Positions 25,514-33,717 of a stretch of 64,000 nt of DNA are shown here, in pieces; the stretch's first letter is position 1, and every line of letters starts with the position of its first letter. Position numbers and translations under genes: made by a program. Source of the DNA: an uncultured Flavobacteriaceae bacterium (GTDB taxonomy: Bacteria; Bacteroidota; Bacteroidia; Flavobacteriales; Flavobacteriaceae); contig CANLQD010000004.1 in NCBI GenBank assembly GCA_947493175.1, forward strand, positions 186,001-250,000, read 5' to 3'. The notes under the pieces are model-generated. The model ran no database searches. It saw only the letters and a program-made list of their open reading frames with translations, and was not told the origin of the DNA.

Positions 25514-25580
25514 AATATATCAAATTATTCAGTAATATATTGATTTAAAGGGTCTATTCTTGTATTCCAATATATCAATT
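25514..25580. promoter_or_regulatory. Repeated AATATAT sites between araC-type gene and operon
   Basis: AATATATCAAAT (25514), AATATATTGATT (25534) and AATATATCAATT (25569) lie in the divergent promoter region. They are candidate AraC-type operator half-sites. The third overlaps the TTG codon at 25580, so the operon's first gene more likely starts at ATG 25601. Confidence 0.4.
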
Positions 25581-25600
25581 TGTATAAGTATGAATCGATA

Positions 25601-26422
25601 ATGAGAAAATTTGATTTCTGGATGAGTTTAGGAAATCTCTACGACCTTCACCCCGCAAGTGAACTATCGGGCTTAGAGATGATCGATAAACTCAGGAAAA
25701 TTGTTTCCGAGGGTTTTAAGGGGGTGAATGGAACGCTAAAGGAGATGGCTCCTGAACTGTTCCGCTCCCTTAAATTGGACTATTCCTGTACAATTGTGTT
25801 TGACCAGCTCTATACGGGCTTGGACCAAATAGAAAGGGCTGTGGATCTGGGAGTTTCCTCGATAACGGTTTTACTAGGCGACGGTTTTAATACAGACACA
25901 GAGATAGGTACTTGGATGGAGGCGATTTTACAACTTTCAAAAACCCATGATACACCTGTTCTCTTTGAAATACATAGGGGTACGGTTACCCAAGATAGTT
26001 TTCGCACCTTACATTTTTTAAAAAAGCATAGCGAAATACGCTTTACTGCGGATTTCAGTCATTGGTATACAGGCTTATTGTTAGGAAACGGATTCAATCG
26101 AAAAGTAGGTTTCCTATCCAAGATATTTGAACATACCGACTGCGTTCATGGTCGCTTTGCGAGCAATGGTTGTATTCAACAGCCCATTGAAGAATTGAGC
26201 AAGGAAAACATACGGCATTTCAAAGAGCTATGGCTTGCAGTACTCCGTCATTCCACTCATAAAGGCCAGTCAATCCCGTTCGTTATAGAACTCTTATCCC
26301 ATAAGATCGGTTACTGTCGAAAGATACATGTCGGACAAGAATCCATGGATAGTATGAACCGATGGGACGAAGCTCTTAAAATAAAAAGGCTAATAGAGAA
26401 ATGGAGCCGACAAAAATCTTAA
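25601..26422 (+). CDS. Sugar phosphate isomerase/epimerase-like TIM-barrel protein
   Basis: 273 residues from ATG 25601. A TIM-barrel of the AP-endonuclease-2/xylose-isomerase-like superfamily, with a plausible divalent-metal set: Glu in LFEIHRGT, Asp in FTADFSHW, His in CVHGRF and Glu in PFVIELLS. No signal peptide, so it is cytoplasmic. It opens a three-gene operon (gaps of 7 and 3 bp) with the PhyH dioxygenase and the RhaT-like permease, which suggests an isomerase or epimerase step in the use of an imported sugar. The family is too broad to name the substrate. Confidence 0.82.
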   Translation: MRKFDFWMSLGNLYDLHPASELSGLEMIDKLRKIVSEGFKGVNGTLKEMAPELFRSLKLDYSCTIVFDQLYTGLDQIERAVDLGVSSITVLLGDGFNTDTEIGTWMEAILQLSKTHDTPVLFEIHRGTVTQDSFRTLHFLKKHSEIRFTADFSHWYTGLLLGNGFNRKVGFLSKIFEHTDCVHGRFASNGCIQQPIEELSKENIRHFKELWLAVLRHSTHKGQSIPFVIELLSHKIGYCRKIHVGQESMDSMNRWDEALKIKRLIEKWSRQKS

Positions 26423-26429
26423 AACTATT

Positions 26430-27242
26430 ATGAACACACTGATTACACCAGAACAAGTACAATATTATCGGGAAAACGGTTTTATCGTAATCGATGATTT
26501 TTTGAACAAGGCGGAACTTGAGCAATGGCGCCTTGCGGTAGATGAAGCGACCAAAAATAGGAAGGGTAAAGCATTACCAGATAGGGAAGAAGTTATCGAA
26601 GGAGCGGATCGCACCTTTGTAAATAAAGTATTTGACCAAATGATAAATTTATGGCAAGATAATGAAAACGTACGCGACCTTATACTAGACCAACGCCTTG
26701 GTAAAATGGCGGCCCAACTATCGGGTGTAGAAGGAATTCGCATATGGCATGATCAAGCGTTGATCAAACAGCCATGGGGCAACCCAAGTACCTTGCATAC
26801 AGATACTCCCTACTGGTCTTTTCACCATCCGGCGGCTCTTTCGATTTGGATTGCCTTAGACGACGCCAACACTCAAAATGGATGCCTCTATTTTTTGCCG
26901 GGAACTCATAAGTATACCAATTTTAGACAAGCTGGTTTTACAGTGAATATGGATGAAATATTCGACATCTACCCCGAACTGAAAGGGATAGATCCGATAG
27001 CGGCGGTAATGAAGGCCGGAAGCTGTTCTTTTCATTGTGGCCTTACCATACATGGTGCCAATGCTAACATGACACCTTACCCTAGGCGGGCTATGACCTG
27101 TGCGTATATGCCAGAAGGAGCTGTTTTTAACGGGCAGCGAAATGTGCTTGCCGAAGCCTACTACTCCTCATTAAAGCAGGGGGATATCTTAGATAGGGAT
27201 TTACAGAACCCATTGTTGTTTTCAAGAAAAACAAACTTATAG
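26430..27242 (+). CDS. Phytanoyl-CoA dioxygenase (PhyH) family protein
   Basis: 270 residues, Fe(II)/2-oxoglutarate-dependent oxygenase fold. The facial triad is visible as H123 and D125 in LHTDTPYW and distal H208 in TIHGANANM, with Arg219/220 (YPRRAMT) in place to bind 2-oxoglutarate, so it should be active. Bacterial PhyH members act on varied small molecules, not mainly fatty acids. Here it sits between a sugar isomerase-like gene and a sugar permease and would hydroxylate or oxidatively demethylate the imported substrate or a derivative; that is inference. The 7-bp and 3-bp gaps show tight operon packing. Confidence 0.9.
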   Translation: MNTLITPEQVQYYRENGFIVIDDFLNKAELEQWRLAVDEATKNRKGKALPDREEVIEGADRTFVNKVFDQMINLWQDNENVRDLILDQRLGKMAAQLSGVEGIRIWHDQALIKQPWGNPSTLHTDTPYWSFHHPAALSIWIALDDANTQNGCLYFLPGTHKYTNFRQAGFTVNMDEIFDIYPELKGIDPIAAVMKAGSCSFHCGLTIHGANANMTPYPRRAMTCAYMPEGAVFNGQRNVLAEAYYSSLKQGDILDRDLQNPLLFSRKTNL

Positions 27243-27245
27243 TTT

Positions 27246-28277
27246 ATGGGGTCTATTTGGGGAGTTGTAATGCATGCGATAGGAGGTCTCTGTGCGGGGA
27301 GTTTCTATAGTCCTATTAAAAAGATTACAAGCTGGTCTTGGGAAAGCAGTTGGCTGGTCATGGGCTTCTTTGCCTGGTTGATCGCGCCCGTTGTAGTAGC
27401 AGGGATAACTACGGTAGATTTGTGGAAACTAATTTCCGAAACCCCTTTTTTCGTATTGATGTGGACTTATCTTTTTGGCTTTTTGTGGGGTATTGGGGGG
27501 CCTATCTTTAACTTAACCATGAGATATCTAGGAGTGTCTTTAGGAATGACTGTTTCCTTGGGTAGCGGAGCCGCATTTGGTACATTGATTCCCCCCATAG
27601 TAGATGGTAGCTTTTTGATGCTTCTACAGACTACACAGGGTCAAATAACTTTTGGGGGAGTATTGCTCTGTCTGGTCGGAATCGCTTTTGCGGGTTATGC
27701 GGGCCATCAACGTGATTGCGCTGTAGCCAATAAAAAAGGGAGTCATAAAGAGTTTCATACGACCAAAGGAATTTTAATAACGTTTATTTCAGGTCCGTTG
27801 GGTGCTTGTTTTGCCTACGGCCTTGCCGCTGGGAAACCCATTGCGAAAGAAGCTATTGAGATAGGTACCGACCCTCTTTGGCAAAATAATGCGGTACTTT
27901 TAGTGTTACTGCTTGGAGGACTTAGTAGCAATTTTATACTTTGTATCTATAATAACTGGAAAAATAGTACTTCCGATGACTACTTCAGAAAGGATTCGAA
28001 GCAAGTCCTTAATTATATTTTAGCATCTTCAGCGGGCTGCATATGGTATTTGCAGTTTATGTTCTACGGTATGGGGTCTTCACTTTTGGACGAACGTTTC
28101 CATTTTGCAAGTTGGACCATACATATGTCTTTTATAATTCTATTCGCTAATCTCTGGGGGCTTTATTTTAAGGAATGGAAGCTGGTAGCACCTAAAACTG
28201 TTCGAGCATTGGTATTCGGCCTTTGTATTTTGGCACTATCCACAGTCGTAATCGCATGGGGAGGTTCGACTCTTTGA
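27246..28277 (+). CDS. rhaT: RhaT-like sugar:proton symporter (DMT superfamily)
   Basis: 343 residues, about ten membrane helices, resembling the L-rhamnose/H+ symporter RhaT: WGVVMHAIGGLCAGSFYSPIKK at the N-terminus, WGIGGPIFNLTMRYLGVSLG in the middle and GSGAAFGTLIPP. It ends the AraC-controlled operon. No rhamnose isomerase, kinase or aldolase genes lie nearby, so the substrate is probably not rhamnose itself but a related deoxy- or modified sugar. The name rests on family similarity, not on substrate evidence. Confidence 0.85.
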   Translation: MGSIWGVVMHAIGGLCAGSFYSPIKKITSWSWESSWLVMGFFAWLIAPVVVAGITTVDLWKLISETPFFVLMWTYLFGFLWGIGGPIFNLTMRYLGVSLGMTVSLGSGAAFGTLIPPIVDGSFLMLLQTTQGQITFGGVLLCLVGIAFAGYAGHQRDCAVANKKGSHKEFHTTKGILITFISGPLGACFAYGLAAGKPIAKEAIEIGTDPLWQNNAVLLVLLLGGLSSNFILCIYNNWKNSTSDDYFRKDSKQVLNYILASSAGCIWYLQFMFYGMGSSLLDERFHFASWTIHMSFIILFANLWGLYFKEWKLVAPKTVRALVFGLCILALSTVVIAWGGSTL

Positions 28278-28719
28278 TTCTTGTTAGTCTATGGGGTTAT
28301 TTTCAGGAGCCCGAGTTTCCTTAAAAGCCTTGGTGTCTTTATGTTTTCTGCTGCAATTCATTTTTGGTCTCTTCAAAGAGATTTTAGATTTTTAGTGTAG
28401 GACCGCTGGGAGGATAAGTTAGCCTAAACAATTTTCCTAGGGCTTAGCTTAAGGGTAGGCTGTACGTACTATTGGAACCCATTTGGGAATGGCAAACTTT
28501 AAAAAGTCTTTTGATGTAAACTATTTTTCAAGTCTTTGCCATCTTTTTTCTTAGTAGTGGTCCGCTTTCTTTTAGTTTTGGACGACAATTTTTTAACCAA
28601 ATCTTGAATCGTCTTTCAACTAAAAATACAGATTGTTTAATAATTAGATAGTTTTAATACCCCAAAATTGAATCATCTTTCAGCAAAAATTGTATCTTGT
28701 TTAGTGAGAACTCGTATGC
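28278..28719. other. 442-bp gene-free region with a duplicated 36-bp promoter-like unit
   Basis: No ORF of note on either strand. The right half holds an imperfect direct repeat of 36 bp at 28604-28639 and 28668-28703 (28 of 36 identical, 64-bp period). Each unit starts with TTGAATC and ends TTGTTTA. In the second, TTG and TATCTTG are 22 bp apart, like a -33/-7 pair for the gene at 28720. Confidence 0.5.
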
Positions 28720-29142
28720 ATGCAGGTTACTAGGGGCACAGAGCAGAAATTGATTGTTGAGCATGTTCTGAATATTGGAAAATTTCAATTCTATTCAAAT
28801 ATGGTCGTCGGGGAATTCTTTGAAGGGGTGCATGTAACGCATGAGAATGCTGTAAAACCTATTCAAATTGCCAAAGAATTATATGGTGACTCCGAACCGA
28901 TTGTATATGTATCACACCGACTTCATTCCTATTCTATGAATCCCGTAGGTTATCATAGGACCGTTCAGCTGTTTCCCAACTTTATTGGTTTTGCCATCGT
29001 TTCCGAGAACAAATACCGACGTATGTTGGTTTCTCTTGAAAAACTTTTTATTAAAAAACCAACCGCGGTCTTTTATGAACTGGGCCAGGCTTTTGAATGG
29101 GCAGGGGAGCTGTTGGAAGAATACCACACCTCTGACCTTTAG
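28720..29142 (+). CDS. Uncharacterised alpha/beta protein, first of a tandem paralogue pair
   Basis: 140 residues, no signal or membrane segment. Alternating strands and helices (KFQFYSNMVVGEFFEGVHVT, NAVKPIQIAKELYGDSEPIV, FPNFIGFAIVSENKYRRM) recall STAS/SpoIIAA-like folds, but I cannot assign a named family. It is clearly homologous to the next gene: shared YGDSEPIVYVSHRLHSYSMNP versus YGNTTPFVYITNRINSYSFN, and FPNF(I)G(F)A versus FPNLKGYA. A duplicated promoter-like unit lies directly upstream. The two genes are 118 bp apart and each may have its own promoter. Confidence 0.7.
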   Translation: MQVTRGTEQKLIVEHVLNIGKFQFYSNMVVGEFFEGVHVTHENAVKPIQIAKELYGDSEPIVYVSHRLHSYSMNPVGYHRTVQLFPNFIGFAIVSENKYRRMLVSLEKLFIKKPTAVFYELGQAFEWAGELLEEYHTSDL

Positions 29143-29260
29143 TTTTCTTCAACAACGTTTTTAAGAAGTATTACCTTGTATGAAATGGTTTTTCCGTTCA
29201 TGATATCGTAATCGTTAACGAACAATTTCGTATCTTTTAGTATTGGAAAGAGGTAAATTG

Positions 29261-29659
29261 ATGGATACCCATAACCACGGACATATTGCAAAGCACAAGC
29301 TCGATGTAGGTACGTTCACTTTTTTTGCGAATTACATGATTGCGGAAGTAAATGAGGGTGTCGCCGTTGCCTACGAAAATGCCAAGGAAATGCTGATGTT
29401 GGCAAAAAGGTATTACGGTAACACAACGCCGTTCGTTTATATTACCAATCGCATCAACTCCTACTCCTTTAACCCAACAGCGCACTTTAAAACAGCCCCG
29501 ATGTTTCCAAATTTAAAGGGATATGCCGTCGTCACCTATGATGCCATAAACCACGATATCGCCGAGATGGAACAAACTTTTATGACCAAACCTTCCAAAA
29601 ACTTTCAAAGCTTGGAAGAAGCCATCAGCTGGGCAGAGTCTCTAATTGTCAAGGATTAG
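29261..29659 (+). CDS. Uncharacterised alpha/beta protein, second of the tandem pair
   Basis: 132 residues from ATG 29261, which has AAAGAGG 8 nt upstream; the TTG at 29243 is a weaker choice. A TATCTTTT box (29231-29238) lies 22 bp before the ATG. The sequence parallels the preceding protein along its full length, with a fixed NSYSFNP motif, FPNLKGYAVV, and a C-terminal helix AISWAESL matching AFEWAGEL. The first ten residues are His-rich (DTHNHGHIAKH), absent in the sister. Divergence of the pair is high, so the duplication is old. Function unknown. Confidence 0.7.
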   Translation: MDTHNHGHIAKHKLDVGTFTFFANYMIAEVNEGVAVAYENAKEMLMLAKRYYGNTTPFVYITNRINSYSFNPTAHFKTAPMFPNLKGYAVVTYDAINHDIAEMEQTFMTKPSKNFQSLEEAISWAESLIVKD

Positions 29660-29730
29660 GGATCAGAGAGGCGTCTTTTTCATAAAGAAAATTGTACGAG
29701 CGTTATCAACTTTGATATTAGGTATTTAAC

Positions 29731-30318
29731 TTAAGAGCGGTAAAAATTCATCTCATCCAAATATACCCAAACCTCATATGGCAGCATAGGCCGCACATTT
29801 TTTCCCTCCTTATGTTGTCTTCTTATAAAGGTCGATGATATTTCCATAATCGGGGCTTTTACGCAATGAATTTTCGGATGGTCGTTGAATTGATGTGCCA
29901 CTTTTTCATCGGAAATTCTCGGATATACATAGAGGTCATAGCGCTCTAAAATCAGCTCGTAGTTTTTCCACTTATGAAAACCTTTAAGGTTGTCTTCCCC
30001 CATGATCAAACAAAACTGATGGTCATTGCCCTGCTGTTCTTCCAGATGAACCAAGGTATTGATGGTATAATTCGGTTGAGGTAGCTGAAACTCGATCTTG
30101 CTCGGTTTTAACTTTGGGTATTCTTTGGTCGCTTCAAAAACCATTTGATAACGATGATGGTTATCCAATAAAGTTTTTTTAACCTTGAACGGGCTCTGTG
30201 GCGTCACGACGAACCAGACCTCATCCAAGTCGGAGAATTCGACCATGTGATTGGCGATGACCATGTGCCCCACGTGAATCGGGTTAAAAGTTCCGAAGTA
30301 TAGACCTATACGTTTCAA
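29731..30318 (-). CDS. nadD: Nicotinate-nucleotide adenylyltransferase
   Basis: 195 residues. Transfers AMP from ATP to nicotinate mononucleotide to make deamido-NAD in NAD biosynthesis. The nucleotidyltransferase signature GTFNPIHVGHM is at 9-19 (GxFxPxHxGH), and the second motif ISSTFIRR is near residue 170. It is the last gene of the yicC-gmk-nadD operon, 12 bp after gmk; this order is widespread in Bacteroidetes. Confidence 0.96.
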   Translation of the reverse strand: MKRIGLYFGTFNPIHVGHMVIANHMVEFSDLDEVWFVVTPQSPFKVKKTLLDNHHRYQMVFEATKEYPKLKPSKIEFQLPQPNYTINTLVHLEEQQGNDHQFCLIMGEDNLKGFHKWKNYELILERYDLYVYPRISDEKVAHQFNDHPKIHCVKAPIMEISSTFIRRQHKEGKNVRPMLPYEVWVYLDEMNFYRS

Positions 30319-30330
30319 GGTGTAGCTATT

Positions 30331-30918
30331 TTAAGGTGTTTCAGGAGTAGAAATATATTCCTTTACCATGGAATGGGCTTCTTTTAAAGCGGTATCCAAA
30401 TCGTAATTCTTAATAATTCTATCAAATTGAGGTGCAGTTGCGAGTTCTACCGAGGCCTTGGCAACCCGCATGTTAATTTTATCCTCGCTTTCGGTACTGC
30501 GTTTTTTCAATCTTATTTTAAGCTCGTCAACACTGGGGGGTTTTACAAATACCGCCAAGGTCTTTTCTGGGAATTTCTTTTTTATGCGCAGTCCGCCTAC
30601 GACATCAATATCAAAAATAACGTTCTTGCCATCTGCCCAAAGCCGTTCTACTTCGCTCTTTAAAGTACCATAAAAATTATCACGATACACTTCTTCCCAT
30701 TCCAAGAAATCATCGTTTTTAATGTGCTTTTTGAATTCCGAAACGGTCATAAAATAGTAGTGCTCTCCATGCTTTTCCTTTCCACGTTGTGGCCGGGAGG
30801 TCGCTGAAACCGAAAATGCGAGATTCAAGTCTGGTTGTTCGAGTAAATACCTGACAATAGTTGTTTTTCCGCTACCGGAAGGAGCCGAGAAGATGATTAA
30901 TTTACCGCCTTTTGCCAC
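30331..30918 (-). CDS. gmk: Guanylate kinase
   Basis: 195 residues. Phosphorylates GMP to GDP with ATP. The P-loop reads SAPSGSGKTTIVR (about 10-22), followed by the GMP-binding region SVSATSRPQRGKEKHGEHYY and the lid RLKKRSTESEDKINMR. Full length and all motifs are intact. It lies between yicC (146 bp upstream) and nadD (12 bp downstream) on the minus strand. Confidence 0.97.
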   Translation of the reverse strand: MAKGGKLIIFSAPSGSGKTTIVRYLLEQPDLNLAFSVSATSRPQRGKEKHGEHYYFMTVSEFKKHIKNDDFLEWEEVYRDNFYGTLKSEVERLWADGKNVIFDIDVVGGLRIKKKFPEKTLAVFVKPPSVDELKIRLKKRSTESEDKINMRVAKASVELATAPQFDRIIKNYDLDTALKEAHSMVKEYISTPETP

Positions 30919-31064
30919 GCTGTGTTTGGTTTTAAATTATGGTTGGTAATAAGGTGTTTACATGACCTTTGCAGATGATGCGTTTTACAAGATGATTTAA
31001 GAAATACGCTTGACACTGCAGATTACCCAAAGAGATTTTTTTGGTCTTTACTCTCTTATCCCTT

Positions 31065-31922
31065 TTAAAGAACGTTGAGCATTTGCTCTTTTATTTTCTC
31101 GAGTTCATCTTTCATTTGCACGACCAATTGTTGCATCGGGGCGTAATTGGCTTTGGAACCTATTGTATTGATTTCACGCCCAATTTCTTGGGATATAAAA
31201 CCCAACTTTTTGCCATTGGAATCATCCGAACCAAGGGTATCGGTAAAATAGTCTAAATGATTCCTCAAACGTACTTTCTCTTCCGTAATATCATATTTTT
31301 CCAAGTAATAGATCAATTCTTGTTCAAACCGATTGGCATCGACTTCTGTTTTCAGATCGGCTACTGCTTTATCTAGCCGTTCCCTTACGGTGGCCAAACG
31401 TTCGGGATCCATATCAAGTATTTGCTGTAACAATTGTTTTAGGTTCTTCAAGCGGGATAAAAAATCTGTTTCGAGTACTTTACCCTCTTCCGTTCTGAAT
31501 TTGTTGATTTCGTTCAGAGCCTCCTTTAAAGCGATTTGGATATTCTTGTATTCTTCGGGATCAATATCTTCCCGTTCGGTCTTCATGGCATCGGGCATAC
31601 GCAGGGCCATTTCGAGAAAGCGCAAATCGTCTCCATCTGCAATCGATTTTAGCTGGTTCATGTATTGCCGCACCATTGCTTCGTTCACTTGAGCACTGGT
31701 CTCGTCTCCGGTAAGTTCTACATACAATCCAAAATCGACCTTGCCGCGTTTTAGTGAGCTAGCGATGATTTTTCGCAATTCTAATTCTTTTTCGCGATAA
31801 GACGGAGGCATGCGGGCATTTAAATCAAGATTTTTGCTGTTGAGCGATTTAAGTTCTACCGTAATTTTTTTTGTCGGAAGCTGAATTACATGCTTCCCGA
31901 ATCCCGTCATGGATTGGATCAT
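31065..31922 (-). CDS. YicC/YloC-family endoribonuclease
   Basis: 286 residues from ATG 31922; the frame extends to 31946 but that would start inside the TACCTTTG promoter box. The N-terminus MIQSMTGFGKH is diagnostic for the family, as is the C-terminal EIGREINTIGSKANYAPMQQ. Proteins of this family (E. coli YicC) act as endoribonucleases in RNA turnover. It heads the operon with gmk and nadD. A central coiled-coil-like region (about 150-220) is rich in Leu, Lys and Glu. Confidence 0.95.
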   Translation of the reverse strand: MIQSMTGFGKHVIQLPTKKITVELKSLNSKNLDLNARMPPSYREKELELRKIIASSLKRGKVDFGLYVELTGDETSAQVNEAMVRQYMNQLKSIADGDDLRFLEMALRMPDAMKTEREDIDPEEYKNIQIALKEALNEINKFRTEEGKVLETDFLSRLKNLKQLLQQILDMDPERLATVRERLDKAVADLKTEVDANRFEQELIYYLEKYDITEEKVRLRNHLDYFTDTLGSDDSNGKKLGFISQEIGREINTIGSKANYAPMQQLVVQMKDELEKIKEQMLNVL

Positions 31923-31943
31923 AGGTTCCTTTTTGAATTGCGG

Positions 31944-31951
31944 CAAAGGTA
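31944..31951 (-). promoter_or_regulatory. -7 box upstream of yicC-gmk-nadD
   Basis: TACCTTTG on the minus strand matches TAnnTTTG and lies 22 bp before the ATG at 31922. A TTG is found 26 bp further upstream, slightly beyond the usual spacing. Confidence 0.5.
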
Positions 31952-32046
31952 AGTAAATTTCAAAGGTTCTTCTCGTACAAACAGGAAGTGCCAGCAGGAA
32001 TACTCGTTAAAAAAGAAATTGTATGGTAGGGCGTTTTTGTGCTGTT

Positions 32047-32868
32047 CTATAGCTCCCTCACCCAAATATTCCGATAACTTACCCTACTATTGTCGCCATG
32101 GTCTTGTAACAACAGAGGCCCTTTTCCGTGTGGTGGGTTCTTGGGCCAGCCAATATATGGTGTGGTTCCTTTGATTTCAATATGATCATGTATGAGTACA
32201 CCATTATGTATTACAGTCATGGTGCCAGACTTTATTTTACCACCATCTTCGTTGAATTCTGGTGCATGATAGATAATATCATACGAATTCCATTCACCGG
32301 TTGGCACGGAGGCCATTGCCAAGGGGGCACGTTGCTTATAGATAGAACCTACTTGACCGTTTACGTAGGTGTCATTATCATTGTTGTCCAATACCTGTAC
32401 TTCATAAAGACCGTTTAGAAATACACCACTATTGCCCCTATTCTGACCATCGCGTTGTACCTCAGCGGGCGAACGCCATTCGATGTGCAGCTGCACATCG
32501 CCAAAATTTTGTTTGGTCTGTATATTGCCGGTCTTATCGGCCACGGTCATACTGCCATCACCGTTCAGGTGCCACTTGGCCGAGGTACTGTCTCGGGAAT
32601 GGACCCATGCGTCTAAGCTGCTTCCATCGAAGAGCACAATGGCATCATTGGGGATTTTACCACTGGTCGCAGGACCTACCACCGGAACCTTAGGCTCATA
32701 AAATTCGGTTTCTTCGGGCTTGGTGGGTTCAGTGCCGGTGTATTCCTCATGAACGATGACCTTGCTAGTCTCCGGTTCTTTGGTTTCGGTTACTTCTTCC
32801 TTTGCCTTTTCTTGGCATGAAGCCAAGCATAGCGAAAGTAAAAGGCTACTTGCGAATAAATGTTTCAT
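32047..32868 (-). CDS. DUF1080 lipoprotein (3-keto-disaccharide hydrolase family)
   Basis: 273 residues. A lipoprotein signal with lipobox LASC (Cys18) is followed by a charged linker rich in Glu, Thr and Pro (about 20-70), then a concanavalin-like beta-sandwich of the DUF1080/3-keto-disaccharide-hydrolase family (about 75-273): LFDGSSLDAWVHSRD, VQLHIEWRSP, GNSGVFLNGLYEVQVLDN and TGEWNSYDIIYH. Family members cleave 3-keto-glycosides formed by glucoside 3-dehydrogenases. It ends a minus-strand operon with a second DUF1080 gene (33-bp gap) and a TIM-barrel gene. A periplasmic-facing location follows from the lipid anchor. The exact substrate is unknown. Confidence 0.9.
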   Translation of the reverse strand: MKHLFASSLLLSLCLASCQEKAKEEVTETKEPETSKVIVHEEYTGTEPTKPEETEFYEPKVPVVGPATSGKIPNDAIVLFDGSSLDAWVHSRDSTSAKWHLNGDGSMTVADKTGNIQTKQNFGDVQLHIEWRSPAEVQRDGQNRGNSGVFLNGLYEVQVLDNNDNDTYVNGQVGSIYKQRAPLAMASVPTGEWNSYDIIYHAPEFNEDGGKIKSGTMTVIHNGVLIHDHIEIKGTTPYIGWPKNPPHGKGPLLLQDHGDNSRVSYRNIWVREL

Positions 32869-32901
32869 GTATATTTTTTAAGAAGGATTTTAATGCCCGG
32901 G

Positions 32902-33660
32902 TTAGAGTTTCTTAATCTTAATGTTTCGAAAGGCGACTACATCTCCATGGTCTTGAAGCCCAATGCTACCCGTAGTATATTTTCCAAAGTGTTCCCAGTC
33001 AGCAAATTTCGATTTGGCGACCATTGCGTCCCATTCCTCGTTATGAAGTGGGAATTCCACTATTATTTCTCCGTTGAGGGTTACACTACCGGTGGCTGTC
33101 TTATGGTTGATCGAAATCAAACAAGCGTTCCATTCCCCGATAGGTTTGGTAACATCTTTTGATGGGGAAACCATATCGTAAAGTGCCCCTGCTTGATGAC
33201 TGGTGCCATTTTTACCATCCGGATGCTTTTCATTATCGAGAACCTGTATTTCAGGTCCGGTCTCATACGGCTGGTTCAATGATGGTTTTTCCATCACGCC
33301 CCAAAAAATACCACTATTGCCTGCCTCCGCAATTTTCCATTCCAAGGAGAGCTCAAAATCGGTGAATTGTTCTTTTGTAACAAGGTTATAGCTCTCCCCT
33401 TTGGCGCGCTCCTTCGGAGGATAGAAGACCATGGCCCCGTCTTCCAATTTCCAATGTTCGGAAACCCCATCCTTGGCATACTCTTTCCACCCTTCGAACG
33501 AAGTGCCATCGAAAAGAATGGTCCATTCCGATTCCTTGGCATTCTCTGAATTCGCTTCGGCCACTTCATCTGCAACAACCTTTGTTTCGACTTCCTTGAC
33601 TTTCTCTTTACAACCCATACATAGAAAGGTGCTAAAAAGGATTATTACTATCTGCTTCAT
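32902..33660 (-). CDS. DUF1080 lipoprotein (3-keto-disaccharide hydrolase family), second copy
   Basis: 252 residues from ATG 33660, the start giving the lipoprotein signal MKQIVIILFSTFLCMGC (Cys17). The frame runs 30 nt further up but that would spoil the signal. The DUF1080 fold is seen in ILFDGTSFEGWKEY, DFELSLEWKIAEAGNSGIFW, ETGPEIQVLDNEKHPDG and GEWNACLISINHK. It differs strongly from the neighbouring copy, so the two probably handle different steps or linkages. It lies 57 bp after the TIM-barrel gene in the same operon. Confidence 0.9.
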   Translation of the reverse strand: MKQIVIILFSTFLCMGCKEKVKEVETKVVADEVAEANSENAKESEWTILFDGTSFEGWKEYAKDGVSEHWKLEDGAMVFYPPKERAKGESYNLVTKEQFTDFELSLEWKIAEAGNSGIFWGVMEKPSLNQPYETGPEIQVLDNEKHPDGKNGTSHQAGALYDMVSPSKDVTKPIGEWNACLISINHKTATGSVTLNGEIIVEFPLHNEEWDAMVAKSKFADWEHFGKYTTGSIGLQDHGDVVAFRNIKIKKL

Positions 33661-33717
33661 TCTCTTTGTTGTTATTGGTTCACTGAACACGTTCTATAAA
33701 ATAGTAAAACATGTAGG

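Noticed and set aside
28604..28703. Two 36-bp repeats with 28-bp spacer as a CRISPR remnant
   Set aside because: Only two units with 78% identity, no cas genes, and the units fit a promoter-like pattern before a gene.
33294..33578. Long frames antisense to or overlapping the DUF1080 genes (and similar shadows elsewhere)
   Set aside because: They lie inside well-supported genes in other frames and show no protein features of their own.
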